Source of the DNA: Coffea arabica
Lineage: Eukaryota > Streptophyta > Magnoliopsida > Gentianales > Rubiaceae
Direction: 5' to 3'
Length of the DNA: 64,000 bases
NCBI RefSeq assembly: GCF_036785885.1
Contig: NC_092329.1
Span: forward strand, 4,278,001-4,342,000
Part shown: positions 13,501 to 25,289 of the stretch, piece by piece
Position numbering within the stretch: the stretch's first letter is position 1
Layout of the letters: each line of letters opens with the position of its first letter
Notes under the pieces: model-generated
Database searches by the model: none
Told to the model about the DNA's origin: nothing
What the model saw: the letters and a program-made list of their open reading frames with translations, nothing else
Position numbers and translations under genes: made by a program

Positions 13501-14629
13501 ACAAGGGGGAACAAAGTCTCAACTCATCTAAAAGATAGCCAAGACGAAGTATAATAAAAATTCTCTTATTTAAAGCATTTCCTCTCCATGTCTACAGCAG
13601 TCTGCTTTTCAGCAAACCTTTTTAATTGTTCATACAAAGGTCTTAAGAAAACTATCAAAGCATCTAAGAATATCAGTAGAGACTCATCAACCTCTAAAGA
13701 TCAGATTGATAGAAACCTAATACAAAGGTTTGAGAATGCTTGGATCAGCATGAGAGCCATTTTCTAGCAAATCGCTGTTGAAACAACTGTATTGTGAAAT
13801 TCTTGCCTTTAAAATCATGCTGTCCCAAATAACCAGCCAAACTTTTTCTTAAATCAAAATACACAAAGGTATTGGGCACGTTTATATCATTAGTCTGACA
13901 CATGACAAATATTCATGCAGTATCATTACTGCATTTAAAAAAGCGAACCAAAAAGTCATATAATTCTTTTCGTCTTCTTTTCTAAAAGAAGTAATGAAAT
14001 GCATAAAACAACTTCAGCAAGCCAAAATCCCATCAAATTTAACTCCACAAACACTCAACACAATTCAATGGTTTTGCTTTAACTTTATCAATCGTCTAAT
14101 CTGCTTTTGGTTTACACTTTATTTACACCTTATTTACACACACTGACTTACTTACTTACATCCTCAACACATTTTTCAATCTTCTTTTTTATCTCACATA
14201 CATCACATCAAATTGGGTAACCAAATGGCAAACCCAAGTTTTGTTTATTCTTGGTCCTTACCACATTGAGCTGTAGAAGTCATTAAACACTCGGACTAAC
14301 AGATAGCAAGGCAAATTACAAATGAAAGCACCTCAAAAACCAACTATAGAAACCAATTATAACAATGAAAAATCTCTAAGCCAGTTCCATTTTCAAATCT
14401 CAAATTAAAAACTATTATTTACCACATTATGGACAACCAGAAAGCTTTTGTACATAGAGACAACGGTTATATAACATGCAGTTCCCATTTTTGCATTAGC
14501 AATGTAACAACCAAAATAAAAAAGGAAAATAAAAAACAAAGAAATGAGAGAAATTTTTCGTACCAGTGCTTCAGAACTGGAAGAAGGATTGAAGCCCACA
14601 AGAAAGTGAGGTTTCTTATCATCCCACAT
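10533..14629 (-). CDS. REM-type B3 protein with three B3 domains (gene B)
   Basis: Putative nuclear DNA-binding protein of the REM group. Six minus-strand exons: 14629-14564, 13454-12878, 12564-12419, 11864-11408, 11295-11129, 10832-10533, giving 570 residues with matching phases. B3 domain 1 (about residues 9-105) shows LPFKFKKHIDGTTPG and GWVAFVRDHSLESGDSLVFR, followed by the CEKES motif also seen in the other two B3 genes. Domain 2 (about 240-345) runs across the exon 3/4 junction (FNISGSYTL joined to NVPYQFAMAHLP). Domain 3 (about 450-552) has the same architecture (FNVSGSYTL joined to KIPYQFSMQHLP). Domains 2 and 3 are about 66% identical over 80 aligned residues that I compared by eye, so one arose from the other. 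The start is the ATG at 14629; a GTG nine bases upstream was rejected. The exon 5 acceptor could instead lie a little upstream in the same frame. Intron 1 exceeds 1.1 kb. Confidence 0.85.
12385..12404. repeat. (GA)n microsatellite next to a splice donor
   Basis: On the minus strand this is a CT-rich run that starts 14 bases beyond the exon 3 donor of gene B (GT at 12418). It is a plain dinucleotide repeat. Confidence 0.8.
14107..14215. repeat. fragment of the AT-rich GTTTGGATTG-type MITE family
   Basis: Lies in intron 1 of gene B. The text (tttacaccttatttacacac, then tttttatctcacatac) matches, in reverse orientation, the element near 62745-62888 and part of the one near 55650-55750. No clean ends are visible, so this is a partial copy. 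Confidence 0.6.
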
Positions 14630-15674
14630 CTTCTCCACAATTTCCTCTATCCAATTTCAAAAGGGTTTTAAATGCAAATAAACCCTATGGGGAAAGCCAA
14701 GAACTTGGTTTTTTTTCCCAGTGCAATTCTGTTACGGATCACTCTTAAAGATTTGGGTGTTTCCCAAATCACAATTTATGATTATTGCAAGCAGCACTAC
14801 ATTTAAGTGCAAAAATATTTCTGTATAAAAGGTCGGGGAGAGAGAGAGAGAGAGGTAGAGATAGTACTGTGTTGTCAGAGAGAGACAGAGAGAGCGCGCG
14901 CGCGTGGGGAGAGAATTGCTGATAATGTAAAAAAACTCACATATCATATGTTTTACCCATATAATAGAGGGGGGCATCAAAGTCCTTTCGACCAAATTCG
15001 CTCCAAAAAATAAAAAAATCTTTGTACTAGAGATTAGTTACAAATTCTAAGGTAAATTCCGGTTTTTAATCAGTCCCTTCTGCCTACGGCTGCAATGTAA
15101 ATATGTAATTGCTGAAGTTTCTGCTATAACTTCCCTGAAGCACTTGGATTTTACCTTTACTCTCTTCAAGATTTCCTACTCTGATCTGTGATGTTGTTAG
15201 TCATTGATAATCTTGCACAGTTGGGTAAACTTGTAATCTTGGCGATTGGAACCTCAATCTTGCATCGCATTCTTACCTAAAAATTACATTAGCATATTTT
15301 GCGGCCTTGCTAGTTCTAACACTCTCTTGCTTTAGGGGAACATTCTTCACTTTATCAGCCATCTTCGGCATTGGTTAATTCTGTTAATTAGCTATGTGCA
15401 TTTTCTCGAACTCCATATTTATGGTTTGACAAATTATGTAGTGATGATCCACAGCAAGACTGTTCATCTGGAAAAATGCAAAAACATGTGGAAATATATA
15501 TATATATATATATATTCAAGAATAGAAACCAAATTCAACAAGAAGAAAAACTTCCTTTGCTTGGATTAGATTAGAATCATTTTGTCTCCAGTAGAATTCC
15601 AGTACCGACGCGAATGTCTAAATATACATTCCAATGTTTGATTACAGAATTGAGGGAATGCCACACCCAAAAAG
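14630..15674. other. spacer between B3 genes B and C
   Basis: Holds the likely promoter and 5' UTR of gene B and the 3' UTR of gene C. Contains a GA-rich tract around 14837-14895 that includes a short CG run, and an (AT)n run at about 15496-15516. No gene was seen. Confidence 0.5.
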
Positions 15675-17861
15675 TCAGGAAGTGGATGGAATACTGTTTG
15701 ATAGGACTCGAACATTCATGACGGCATTACTAGGACTTCCAAGAGTAGTGGAACGATCAAGTTCAAATAAACAAACATCGCCTATCTTGAGCTGATTCGA
15801 CATATGAAAGTCACCCCAGCCTTTTGCCATGACAACTTGTGTATAAGCAGCTTTATAGCCAGTTCTATAAGCTGTAAGTTTCACTTGCCATTCACCTCCC
15901 GAAGCATTCCTGAGGGTCACGCTAGTTTTCTGATTCAGATGCTTGGAGTTCACAAATTCTGAAGGGATGGTCTATTATTCATCAAAGAAATTAATTAACA
16001 CAGACTAGGATGATGTGTTTTGACAATGGGGAAAGGAGAAAATGATAAATTCCATGATGATAAATCAATCAAGAACAAATTGTGCTCACCAAGATGTTGC
16101 AGCGGAGATTACGTCGATTTATTGTTCTACGGAAGTGGGGATTGTCAGAGTTATAAGACCCTACTGCTTCCTCCGCTTCCTTCTCTGCATCTGAATAACC
16201 ACATTTTACATCAGCTATCACAGTGGAAATTCTTTTAACCCCAAACATTCTATTGTTGTTTACGTGAAGAGTATTAGTAGAGAGTGTAATATAATTTAAC
16301 TCACCCTTGATGCCTTCTACGTTTGGAAGGGTAGGAGGTTGAGCACAAGGTACTTTGTTTGTTGTCAAGTTCTCAGAACCCGCAGAAGAGTAGTCTTTCT
16401 CACAAGCACTAGGGTCAAATACGTATGTTTTGAACACCATCCCACCAGTATGTTCAAAAACCATAAAATCTCCAAATTTTAGTTCATGATCATGAATGAA
16501 ACTCTTCCAACCCTTTCCACAGAGGGTTAGTAACCCGTTGCTGCGTTTGCCTATTGTAACTTCCCAAAACCCTTTGCGGCTTCCTAGAAACGCCTGCTCT
16601 GGAATCTTTTCAGACAGCTTCCTACAGAAACGTGGAGGAAGCCTCTGTATACCATGGAAAACGATGAGTGGATGTAATGAAGCATAAATTAAATTTAAGA
16701 TTCTAGACAACTTGATAGGTGAATACACACCAGTTCTGCTTCGAAGTCAGGTGCTATGAATTTAAAGAAGCGACTGATAACTCGAGATTCTCCCTGATGT
16801 AGTTATTTTAAACTGTGTAAGTGGAACATTTCGTGTCTAGAAATAATGGATCTAGCTGTTTGTAACTATAGATGTCTATCATCTTGTAACATTAAACCAA
16901 ATTAAAGTGTGTTGTTGACTGTACCTGCTGATTATTTGTTGCGCAACCACTTCTCATTTTTCTGCCGGAGACACCTGTGTGGTCTCTGCCTCTGCACTCA
17001 ATTGAAGGGTCTTGCAGTGTCAAGCCAGTGATAGCTATCCTCCCACCTTTTCTTGCATCTTTCTCCTGAACTGTTGTATCCTTCTTGCTTCTCGAAAGAT
17101 GATTTCGCATGCTGTTTGATGATTCTACAGGGTAGGTATTGGTATTGCACTTTAGAGGCAGGGCTCTCTTTTCCTTTACAGCTTTATCCTTCCTTTTGGC
17201 CCTGCCATGTTTCCTAGCAAGGTAAGAAAAACCTTCCTGCCAGGTCTCCACAAGGGAAGAAAAACCTTTATCTAATATTTCCTAGCCAAAAAGAGGCGAA
17301 GTCAAACTGTAATTGGTTCTGTGAATTCTAAACAGTTTCTCTGGTTTTTCTATACTTGCTGTGCTTTTCAATGTCCTACAAATGAAACAAGTACCTGTGG
17401 CACCCCTATTAACTCATCCCACAAAAATAAATGGCGATCAAATGCTCTTAAGGTTGCTTTCTGATGGACGCATACGTAGTAAACAAAATGTAAAACTAAC
17501 CATACAAACCAAAAAAAAAAAATGCTCACATGAAATATGCGCCTAGTGTTGCAGACTCGTAGTGGAGTTGAAAGTTAACCTCCGCTTGCGGTGTTAGTAA
17601 TGTCTCACTTCTTCCTATCTCCCCTTTGCTGAATCTGAAGAATACTTCTAACTTTGTTTCGCCTTAGCTCTTGGGGTATATTGCTGGCTGAGTATCCTTT
17701 GTGGTGTTTTCTGTCTTGAGAAGAGAACCAAAAGCTTTCAAACTTCAGAGTTGTCAAATACTACATTGGGTTTCTTAATCCTTAATGCATTCCTCTGGGT
17801 TGTCCACCTCTCATTGGTTGCTTACTTCCCTCTTTAACATTTGGAGAAGTACAATTTCCAT
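15675..17861 (-). CDS. REM-type B3 protein with two B3 domains (gene C), 5' end tentative
   Basis: Putative nuclear DNA-binding protein of the REM group. Well-supported minus-strand exons: 17460-17395, 17281-16925, 16793-16731, 16644-16305, 16190-16090, 15971-15675, giving 407 residues with consistent phases. The N-terminal 140 or so residues are a basic, low-similarity region (LARKHGRAKRKDKA). B3 domain 1 follows: FFKFIAPDFEAEL joined to RLPPRFCRKL, then GKGWKSFIHDHELKFGDFMV, then the CEKD equivalent of the CEKES motif. Domain 2 runs from PHFRRTINRRNLRCNIL joined to TIPSEFVNSKHL, and includes GWGDFHMSNQLKIGDVCLFE. No ATG occurs in the 17460 exon in frame. A candidate first exon at 17861-17826 (MEIVLLQMLKRE, donor GTAAGC) joins in phase and would give 419 residues, but cDNA is needed to accept it. 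It lies upstream of gene B in the same orientation. Confidence 0.75.
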
Positions 17862-19975
17862 CTTTTTGTTTGGTCAGAAAAGCAAGCCCCGCCAGCTGCT
17901 TCTGTAGTTAGTCGTCCTGACTTACACCGAAAGCCAGAGATGTCGGATCAGCTCACCTTAAAATGAAAGTTGAAAGAGTGATGCAGCAATGCTATTACTC
18001 TTTTAAGCAGAGTCATTAACTGCACAGGCCTGTTTCCCAGTACTCAAAGCTTTCCATATATATGCAATGGAAGCAGGGTTTCAAGGCAGCAGAATGGCAG
18101 AGAATGCTGAATGCTTTCCAGGGATGCATCAGCTAAGATGGGATTTAAAGTTGATTCTCCTTCTCCTGTTTTTAGTTCTAATTTCTAAACCCTCCGGATA
18201 TTTGTGTGCTCTTCCAGTTTTCCTTCCTAAACCAGAGACATTAACGAGCTCTAAGGAGGGCTTGAGGTGAATTTATCTGCCCGAATTTGTACGTGAACTA
18301 ACTACTAATGCTTGTATTTTCTATTGCTTACCAACCAAAACAAAAAAAAGGCGTTGCTACAGAAATAGGCTTCCAGGTGTATCAGGTCCTTAATTGCATA
18401 ATTGGGCTTTTCGTTCAGCGCAAATGCACAATTAATTGCCAATGAGACCGTAATTGTTGGGTTGGTACTTTACCTAGTTTATGTGTTAATTAAGCTCTTT
18501 TAATCCAAAGGAAGGTGAAAAATTTCGTGTTCGAGACCTCTCACTTCCCCTAAAAAATAAATGCTCGTTGTACCGTCAAAATGAACTTTTAAGAACGTAT
18601 GGTCCATTCCTGATGGCTGATCAGGAAAAGAGGTATTATTCCAAAATCGTGAAAAAAAAAAAAAAGCTGAGCCAAAGGAAGCATGCGAAGGAGATCCCAA
18701 GTTAGATGCATGAAAGGTCATCCATTTGAAATTGAAAAAAATCTTCCATTGAGAGGAGCAAGCAACAACAATAATAATATTCAATGTAGCACGCAGGTTT
18801 GAAAAATAAATGCCTTCCCCACATTTACCAAAAGAAAGAAGTTTCAAGTTTCAACAATGGATTGCATACCCAATTGGAAAAACAGGGCCTTCAGCCTTGT
18901 TGATACTGGACGCGTGCATACAGCTCCGGGAAAGAAACTGTCATATTATTGTTGGGGTGTTCAAAAAATTTTGATTTTTTTTCGAATTTTTTCAACAAGA
19001 TCAACATTCAATTGTCATCCAAATTTGTATTTGGTAATTAAATTCCAACCGGATAGTTGATATTTCGATAAAATATTCAAAGTTTTAGATTGACTTTCTA
19101 ATAAATTAGTTAAATACATTTAATATGTAATTAAATATATAAAAGTTATTAATATGTTAATTAATGCGCTTTTAAGGTCATATATTTATTCATAAGCATA
19201 AATTATAACTTGCAACACAATAGTATTAACTAATACATTAATAATATGACGTATTAGTAGACATGAAATATATAAAATATTTAATTAAAAGTATGAAATT
19301 CGATAGTTTAATCGGTAATTGAGAATTTGAAAATCGAATTTCAATATGTATTTCCACACTGTTTTACCAAATTTTAAAATTAGATCTTACTCGATTTTCC
19401 TGAAATCCGTTTTACCGATTTCCGATCTAAATTGAATCAGCTGATTAATTTGATTTTTCCTGAAGTCTTGTGCTCTGAATAAACCTTCGTAATGCTTCCA
19501 ATTATGGTATGGTTGGATGAATACATCTACTATTATTAATTAGCACTACGATTCCCGGATTAAAAAGCGATAATGTTCAAAGACACGTACGCTAGCATTT
19601 TGCCAGTGATTTCAAGTACCCTAGGCTGGGCAGCGCCGCGCCACTGAGTTGCCTTCAGGTAATTATATAGTTCTACTTTTACGGTCAAAAGTTTCCTCAA
19701 CTGGTACGTTTACAAAGCAAAATCTACACCCCTAAGCTACAAATCGAATTTAAAGAATAGAGAATTGAAGCAAACAAGAAGAATCAACAAATCCATTTGC
19801 TCGCAGGCTTATGGCTTGGAGCAAGAGGATATGCAACAGGCTACGAGCTTTGTTCCGCATCTTCCATAATCCCCGACAAATTAAACATCAACTTGGGCAA
19901 GAATGACCATACAAGCATGCTGACATTGAAATTTCATTTTCTTGCCAGCTAACCAAAAAAGAAAAATGCAAAGTC
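17862..19975. other. spacer between B3 gene C and the PLP-protein gene
   Basis: From 18067 a short plus-strand frame encodes a signal-peptide-like product (listed separately). The stretch 18960-19450 is very AT-rich with repeated motifs such as TTAATATGT and GAATTT and looks like decayed repeat. The last part should be the 3' UTR of the minus-strand gene ending at 19976. Nothing else was recognised. Confidence 0.45.
18067..18270 (+). CDS. candidate small secreted peptide (weak)
   Basis: A 67-residue frame. From its third methionine (residue 20) it reads as a textbook signal peptide: a charged start, then LILLLLFLVLISKPSGYLCA, followed by a short tail ALPVFLPKPETLTSSKEGLR. A TATA-like TATATA lies just 5' at about 18057. 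The stop is preceded by a good splice donor (GAG followed by GTGAAT), so it could also be a first exon. I recognise no peptide-hormone motif. Chance is a real possibility. Confidence 0.2.
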   Translation: MEAGFQGSRMAENAECFPGMHQLRWDLKLILLLLFLVLISKPSGYLCALPVFLPKPETLTSSKEGLR

Positions 19976-22843
19976 TCAGTTTAATGCCTCTTCCAAATCC
20001 TCATGTACTGTGGATAATCTGTCTTCTTCAACAAAAGATGGATTCAAAAACCTAGCCAAAAATGCCCACACTCTGTAGACATCTTCAAAGTTGGTCAAGA
20101 AACCGAGCGACACCGTAACAGCCTCAATCCGAAGGAGCGCATTTTCGTTGCGGCAATGGCTGTTGGACATTGGCTTACAAAAGGCTGCATCTTCAATCCA
20201 TAATGCCCCATTGTGCTGCTTTGCACCGTTCGCTAAGCGTATGTGGCTAAGGATACCAACGCCAAGAGATATCCCGTGTCTGTCGGCCAATTTTTGAACA
20301 ACTTCAGGATGAATAATCCCCCCTTTGCTGCTTGCTCTCACATTAAAAGCTATACTTGCGCCTCTTTCATACTTTATCTTGGGACCGTATATTTGCACGA
20401 GGGATGTTTTAACACCTTTGTCAAAACTGGGAAACTGAAGCTGAAGTAACGAGATAACCAACCAGTTAACCAGATACCTCAGTCTGAGAGTTGTTCTGTT
20501 AAGACCTAACATGTTAACATGGTCAAGATGGCGGCAGAAAATCTCAGGCTCCCTTCCATTCCATTGCTCATCACCATATTCACCGTCATGGATGGATTCA
20601 GCATCAACCAAACTGTTCACAGAAGGTTCCCCTGGTTCAAAAGAGGACTTTGGATTTACAATCTGGCTATCATCCAAGCTAAACGATACCCTACAGCCCA
20701 TGCCAGCAACTCTGTCACCATCTTCCAGTCCGAAAAATCTGCCTCCAGTGTATCCATTCCTTTCTCTCCTCCCCAAAAGCCTAAATTCACCCTCTGTCTC
20801 TCTTCTTATGGCACTTTCTTTTCTTTCTGGGCAAATCTCAGATGTGGACGAAATCTCAAGTTTGCTGTGCCGTAAGCCTGAATTTCTGTGCTTTGCCCCA
20901 AATCCATTTGAAGTACAGCTCCATCTAGAACATGCTATCCTCAATTCCAGAGAACTTTCATTTTCTTCCTGAATCTCTCTGATATTTGTGCCATTAGCAT
21001 AGTTTCCAAGCTTTTTCAAATTTGGCTCTGTTTCTGAAAGGGATTCTTCTTCAGGGATTCCCATAACATGGTCCAGGTCCTGTGATACCGACTTCACAGC
21101 AGCATCAAAAGATAAGACATGATCTTCGTGCTTTCTGAAACTTAACCTCTTGTCATCATGTATCGGACTCTCCGTATATTTAGACGTAACCTTCAGAGAA
21201 AGTTGCTCATTGTTTCTCCTGGCAGGAAACAATGAGGGCCGCAGAGGTGAGTCTGATTTCTGTTTGGTTAATTGACTAGATTTGTCAGACCCAATTGGAC
21301 TTTGACCTAAATCAATCCAATACGAGTTCTCAGATGACTCGTCTTCACTGAAAATTGGACTCCTCATAACTTCCCCAACTGAAATGATATCGGCTTCCTC
21401 AAATGCTGTGCTTGCCCCATCCCTGTCTGAACTGTTATCTTGATCAATCTCTGTCTCAAAAACATCCCTGACCTGTGAGGCCGTATAAACACCAGAAAAT
21501 GCTGGCAATTGCGGCCCTCCAGGCTTTTCTGGTTCAGTGTTTTCATTTTTGTCGTCTGCCTTTTCTTCCACGCCCATTAATCCATCAAAGCCATCCAGAG
21601 AGTCACCAAGGTACTGAGGAAAATCAGGGACAATTCTCACAATCCCAGACCCCGTACGACCAGCTTGGTTTTGAAGGGTTGCCATCACAGATTTTTTTAT
21701 CAAAAGGCATCCAAACCCTGTTGGATCATAACCAAATACCTTGTAGAATGATGTAATAATAAAATCTGGCCGGAAAAGGGACAAACCAAGTGAATCCATA
21801 TCTTTAGGACCTAGTGAACCAGCATCCAGCAATACATGCCAGTTGTTTTGCTGTGCCATTGCCATCCACTGGTATGTATACTTGGAACCTGTAACTCTTG
21901 ACTGAACAGGGAAAACAAAAAGCCCCACTGCAGAATCTTTCCTCCTTTTCTTCTTGTTTGAAATTTGTTTTCTCAACTCTCTAGAGCAGAGTTTCAAGGA
22001 TGGCCATTTAAACCAGGCCCTGTACACCTTTGCACCCTTCTCTTTAGCACATTGAGCCATCCAACTCACAGACTGGCTCTCATGGTCAAACATAGTTAAC
22101 AGCCTCTTGTTCGAATGGAAAGGATAAGATTCAGCCAGCAATTTAAATGCAGATCCTCGACTAACAGTAAAAACAAGTACATACTCATTCTCAGGAATGT
22201 TCAAGTAATCCATAATTTTGGTTTTAATATCATGCTCCACAGTACCTTCCTCTGCACCCCCATGAAGTGCATGATTGCTCAAATTTGCAGTAATTTCCTT
22301 TAAGCTAAATGCAGATGAATCCCAATACTGTAGCGTTTGAAAATAAGAAAACAACCCGTAACCACAGTAATCAAGGCATACCTTTGCACCTGGATCACAT
22401 AGGTGACTGTACTCATCTGATCTCAATTGGTCAATTCTTTCTGAACATTGGAACTTTGGGTACAAAGTCAAGAACTTATTGAAGGCTTCATTAAAGTCAG
22501 GAATGGATTCTTCAGTGCAAAATGTCCTATCAGCCAAAAGAGCAGTTGCCCTCAAGAATTCCTTCTGGGCATTAAGCCTTGCAAGAGATCTTGACCTTCC
22601 CAAGTAGCCATCTTGATTCAAAGACTCAGAATCAATTTCATGTGATTTTGCCAATGACCCATCTTCAGAAGCCTCCTCAAGAGCCTCCCTTAGTTTGTTC
22701 TCCGGCAAATTCTTGAGAGTTGATGGCTTTGCCTTACCCCACTCCTCCTCCTCCTCCACCCAAGAACCTTTTCCTCTCCTGCTCTTCTTGTCCATCATCA
22801 AGGCTGCACAGAATGATATAGGTTTCCATAGTGAAAGATGCAT
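19976..22843 (-). CDS. PLP-dependent transferase, molybdenum-cofactor-sulfurase-like, intronless
   Basis: A 955-residue protein of the plant family annotated as molybdenum cofactor sulfurase-like or PLP-dependent transferase superfamily. The MOCOS/NifS-like aminotransferase-V fold occupies about residues 130-420, with [48 protein letters not shown] and [20 protein letters not shown]. The likely Schiff-base lysine is K368 in [17 protein letters not shown] long, charged, Ser-rich middle region follows, then a conserved C-terminal block ([36 protein letters not shown]). There is no MOSC domain, so it is not a full Moco sulfurase; the real substrate is unknown. The ATG at 22843 gives the family-typical start [10 protein letters not shown]; an in-frame GTG six bases upstream is ignored. 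The whole frame is a single exon. Confidence 0.92.
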   Translation of the reverse strand: MHLSLWKPISFCAALMMDKKSRRGKGSWVEEEEEWGKAKPSTLKNLPENKLREALEEASEDGSLAKSHEIDSESLNQDGYLGRSRSLARLNAQKEFLRATALLADRTFCTEESIPDFNEAFNKFLTLYPKFQCSERIDQLRSDEYSHLCDPGAKVCLDYCGYGLFSYFQTLQYWDSSAFSLKEITANLSNHALHGGAEEGTVEHDIKTKIMDYLNIPENEYVLVFTVSRGSAFKLLAESYPFHSNKRLLTMFDHESQSVSWMAQCAKEKGAKVYRAWFKWPSLKLCSRELRKQISNKKKRRKDSAVGLFVFPVQSRVTGSKYTYQWMAMAQQNNWHVLLDAGSLGPKDMDSLGLSLFRPDFIITSFYKVFGYDPTGFGCLLIKKSVMATLQNQAGRTGSGIVRIVPDFPQYLGDSLDGFDGLMGVEEKADDKNENTEPEKPGGPQLPAFSGVYTASQVRDVFETEIDQDNSSDRDGASTAFEEADIISVGEVMRSPIFSEDESSENSYWIDLGQSPIGSDKSSQLTKQKSDSPLRPSLFPARRNNEQLSLKVTSKYTESPIHDDKRLSFRKHEDHVLSFDAAVKSVSQDLDHVMGIPEEESLSETEPNLKKLGNYANGTNIREIQEENESSLELRIACSRWSCTSNGFGAKHRNSGLRHSKLEISSTSEICPERKESAIRRETEGEFRLLGRRERNGYTGGRFFGLEDGDRVAGMGCRVSFSLDDSQIVNPKSSFEPGEPSVNSLVDAESIHDGEYGDEQWNGREPEIFCRHLDHVNMLGLNRTTLRLRYLVNWLVISLLQLQFPSFDKGVKTSLVQIYGPKIKYERGASIAFNVRASSKGGIIHPEVVQKLADRHGISLGVGILSHIRLANGAKQHNGALWIEDAAFCKPMSNSHCRNENALLRIEAVTVSLGFLTNFEDVYRVWAFLARFLNPSFVEEDRLSTVHEDLEEALN

Positions 22844-24869
22844 TAACACGAATCTTTCTTGGTTTCTCCAAAACCAATCTGACGACTTTCCACAACGCAG
22901 AACAAATTCAAGAAATGAAAATGTTTTTCTTTTTTTTTCAATATCAGTAATTTATTCTTTGGCCGAAATTCTGCTCTGGAAACCTGAAATATTCAAGAAC
23001 AAGAATAGAATAATCTATATGAGTTTAGACTTGGTCTAAAAGAGGAGAAAGGGCAAAAGAAAAGAAAGGCAAAGAGAAGAAGCATGTTTTTGGGATCAAA
23101 CCTTTTTAACTGCATTAAAGGAAGGAAAAACCCTAGCTTTAGCATCCTCCAACAAGAGCAGTTTTGTGTTCAAAATATTCAACACCTACCCATTTTTAAG
23201 CATTAGTAGTAGTTCAACAACAGAAACCAGGTGCTAACCCCACCCAAGATTCCACGCCCAGATTCAAAGCCATCCCAATTGAATTACCCAGCTAAATCAT
23301 TGTTTGTAACTGCTACATATGCCCAACTCAGAAATGTAAAAGAAACAAAAGGACCAAAAATCAAGCGCTGCCCAGAGACAAAAATGGACTTCCAACTGAA
23401 GAGGTGGACGAAAACAAAAACTAGTAAAATCTATGGGAGGGAGCAATAGCAGTTAGAACAACCACAGTAATCCTAGTTATTGCTAGTAAGAAGGTGCTAA
23501 TAAAGCAAAACTACTACTACAAGTAGGAGTAGATCAATTCCCACCAACTTCTTTCCTCCCTGTCCCTCTCAGTCGTTGGAAGAGCTTGGCCGTATAGCCT
23601 GTAAGAGCAGTGGTAGAAACTGTGAAGGAGGCTCGCGAAAGGGAATCCCAATTCAATGCAACCCCATTTGCATTAAATTCCTCATTTACTGCACTGGTCT
23701 ATTCATACGTGTCTGCGTTGAATGCTTCTCCGTCCCCATTTTTGCTTTGTTTTTCTTTTTTGCTTTTGGTGAATTACGGCTGATCCATACATTACTTTGG
23801 TTGAACAAATTGTAGGAGGAGAGGGGGCAAAGAAAGTTACTTGTTAGCTTTAAGCCCATTTTGAACTCGTTTTTCCCCCTTTTTGCCAGTTTTTTTTTTT
23901 ATTCTTTTCGTGAAGTATGGCTGATACATTTATCTTGGTGAAACAAGTAAATTTTAGGAGAAGAGTAGTAACAAAAGTTAAGATTTAGTCCTAACGGTAA
24001 ATTTTTACTAGTTTATAGACCATGTGTAAATTATATTAGTGTAAACCAACACATTATTTCGCTTAAAAATAAATTTCAGGAGAAGAGTAGTAACAAAAGC
24101 TAGTAGTTAGTTTTAAAGATTAATTCCTGGTGGTTTGCAGACTATATATAAAATTCCGAACTCAAATCCAAATTGATATAAAAAATCTTGCATTTAGACA
24201 CGTTGATATATATTGAAACGATGTGGCATCTGCTCATACACGTTAGTGTATAAATTAGAATTAATAATTATTAATGTATCAAAGATTAATCCTAGTTTTA
24301 ATTCCTTTTTGGACGAAAAATTTTGTGCTCATTTTTACTCGTTGCCTTGTTACATTTGGGCAGAGAGGCAAAAACATGGGAATATTAGCCTTGGCTTAGA
24401 TAGTCAATAATGATACTTACTGGCAGTCTGGTACAGTTCCGGTACAGCCCGGTGGGGACATAGATTATAGAAGCTGCACCACTAGCAAATGGACAAAGCA
24501 GCAAAACTGGGTCCCAGAATCCTTGAGGTCAAATTTTTCTGGTTTACTTTTGCAGGATAGTTTTAGAATTTCTTGACGCTGATGGGTCAGGCAGATTTTG
24601 CATTTTGGACTTTGGTGCGCTAATAGCGCCTCGCTTCAATTTTATCTTTAGTTTTCAAGACTTCCGGTTACGTGAGCAAAATGAATTACAAAACCCTTTT
24701 GACTTCAGACTTTTCTTAATCTTATCCTTCTTAGTAGGTTGGCCTTGAATTTCTAATACGCCATATATATAATGTACTTCAAGGAAATAAAAAAAAAATC
24801 CGTTGATTTGACCCTTAGGAAATCCGATGATTGTTGTTTGACACGACTATATATTCATAAGTCATGTTT
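22844..24869. other. 5' side of the PLP-protein gene and spacer
   Basis: The first several hundred bases should carry the 5' UTR and promoter of the minus-strand gene. Beyond about 23.9 kb the DNA is AT-rich. A short motif (AGGAGAAGAGTAGTAACAAA) occurs twice, near 23955 and 24078, suggesting a small local duplication. No gene was recognised. Confidence 0.45.
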
Positions 24870-25281
24870 AGGTATGCAAATGAGCAGAGTCGAATCGAAT
24901 TTTGGGCTAATCGAATTGAGCTTCTAGTTAATTTTATGAAAATCGAACTCAATATTAAAATGTTAAATTCGAGTTCGAGCTCAACTCGAATTATTATTAT
25001 TATTTTATTTTTAAAAAAATAAAAAATAATTATTTTATTTTTAAAAATAAAAAAATAATAATAATAATTTTTCTTAATAAATAATAAAATATTAGAGATA
25101 TATGTAATTTTACTATTAAAATAAAAAATTTAAAAATTTAAAAATATATATAATCGATCTCGCGAGCCAACGAGCTTAATGTTTTTTAGGTCGAGCTCGA
25201 TTTGATTAGCTCGAACTCGATTCCAGTTCGATATTTACCGAGTTTGAATCGAACTCATATTCAAGTCGTTTGCAGCCGTAA
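24870..25281. mobile_element. hAT-type non-autonomous element, 412 bp
   Basis: Bounded by an 8-bp TSD with one mismatch (TCATGTTT at 24862-24869, TCACGTTT at 25282-25289). The ends share an inverted motif containing TGCAAA (left GTATGCAAATGAGC; right, reversed, GGCTGCAAACGA). The interior is rich in TCGAGCTCGA-type text and AT tracts. It codes for nothing. Fragments of similar text occur near 42570-42655 and 43410-43690. Confidence 0.75.
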
Positions 25282-25289
25282 TCACGTTT

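Noticed and set aside
18520-18560. Box B-like TGTTCGAGACC, possible SINE or tRNA
   Set aside because: No box A at the right spacing, no A tail and no TSD could be found.
20511-20972. Plus-strand open frame of 153 codons
   Set aside because: Antisense shadow of the conserved minus-strand PLP-protein gene.
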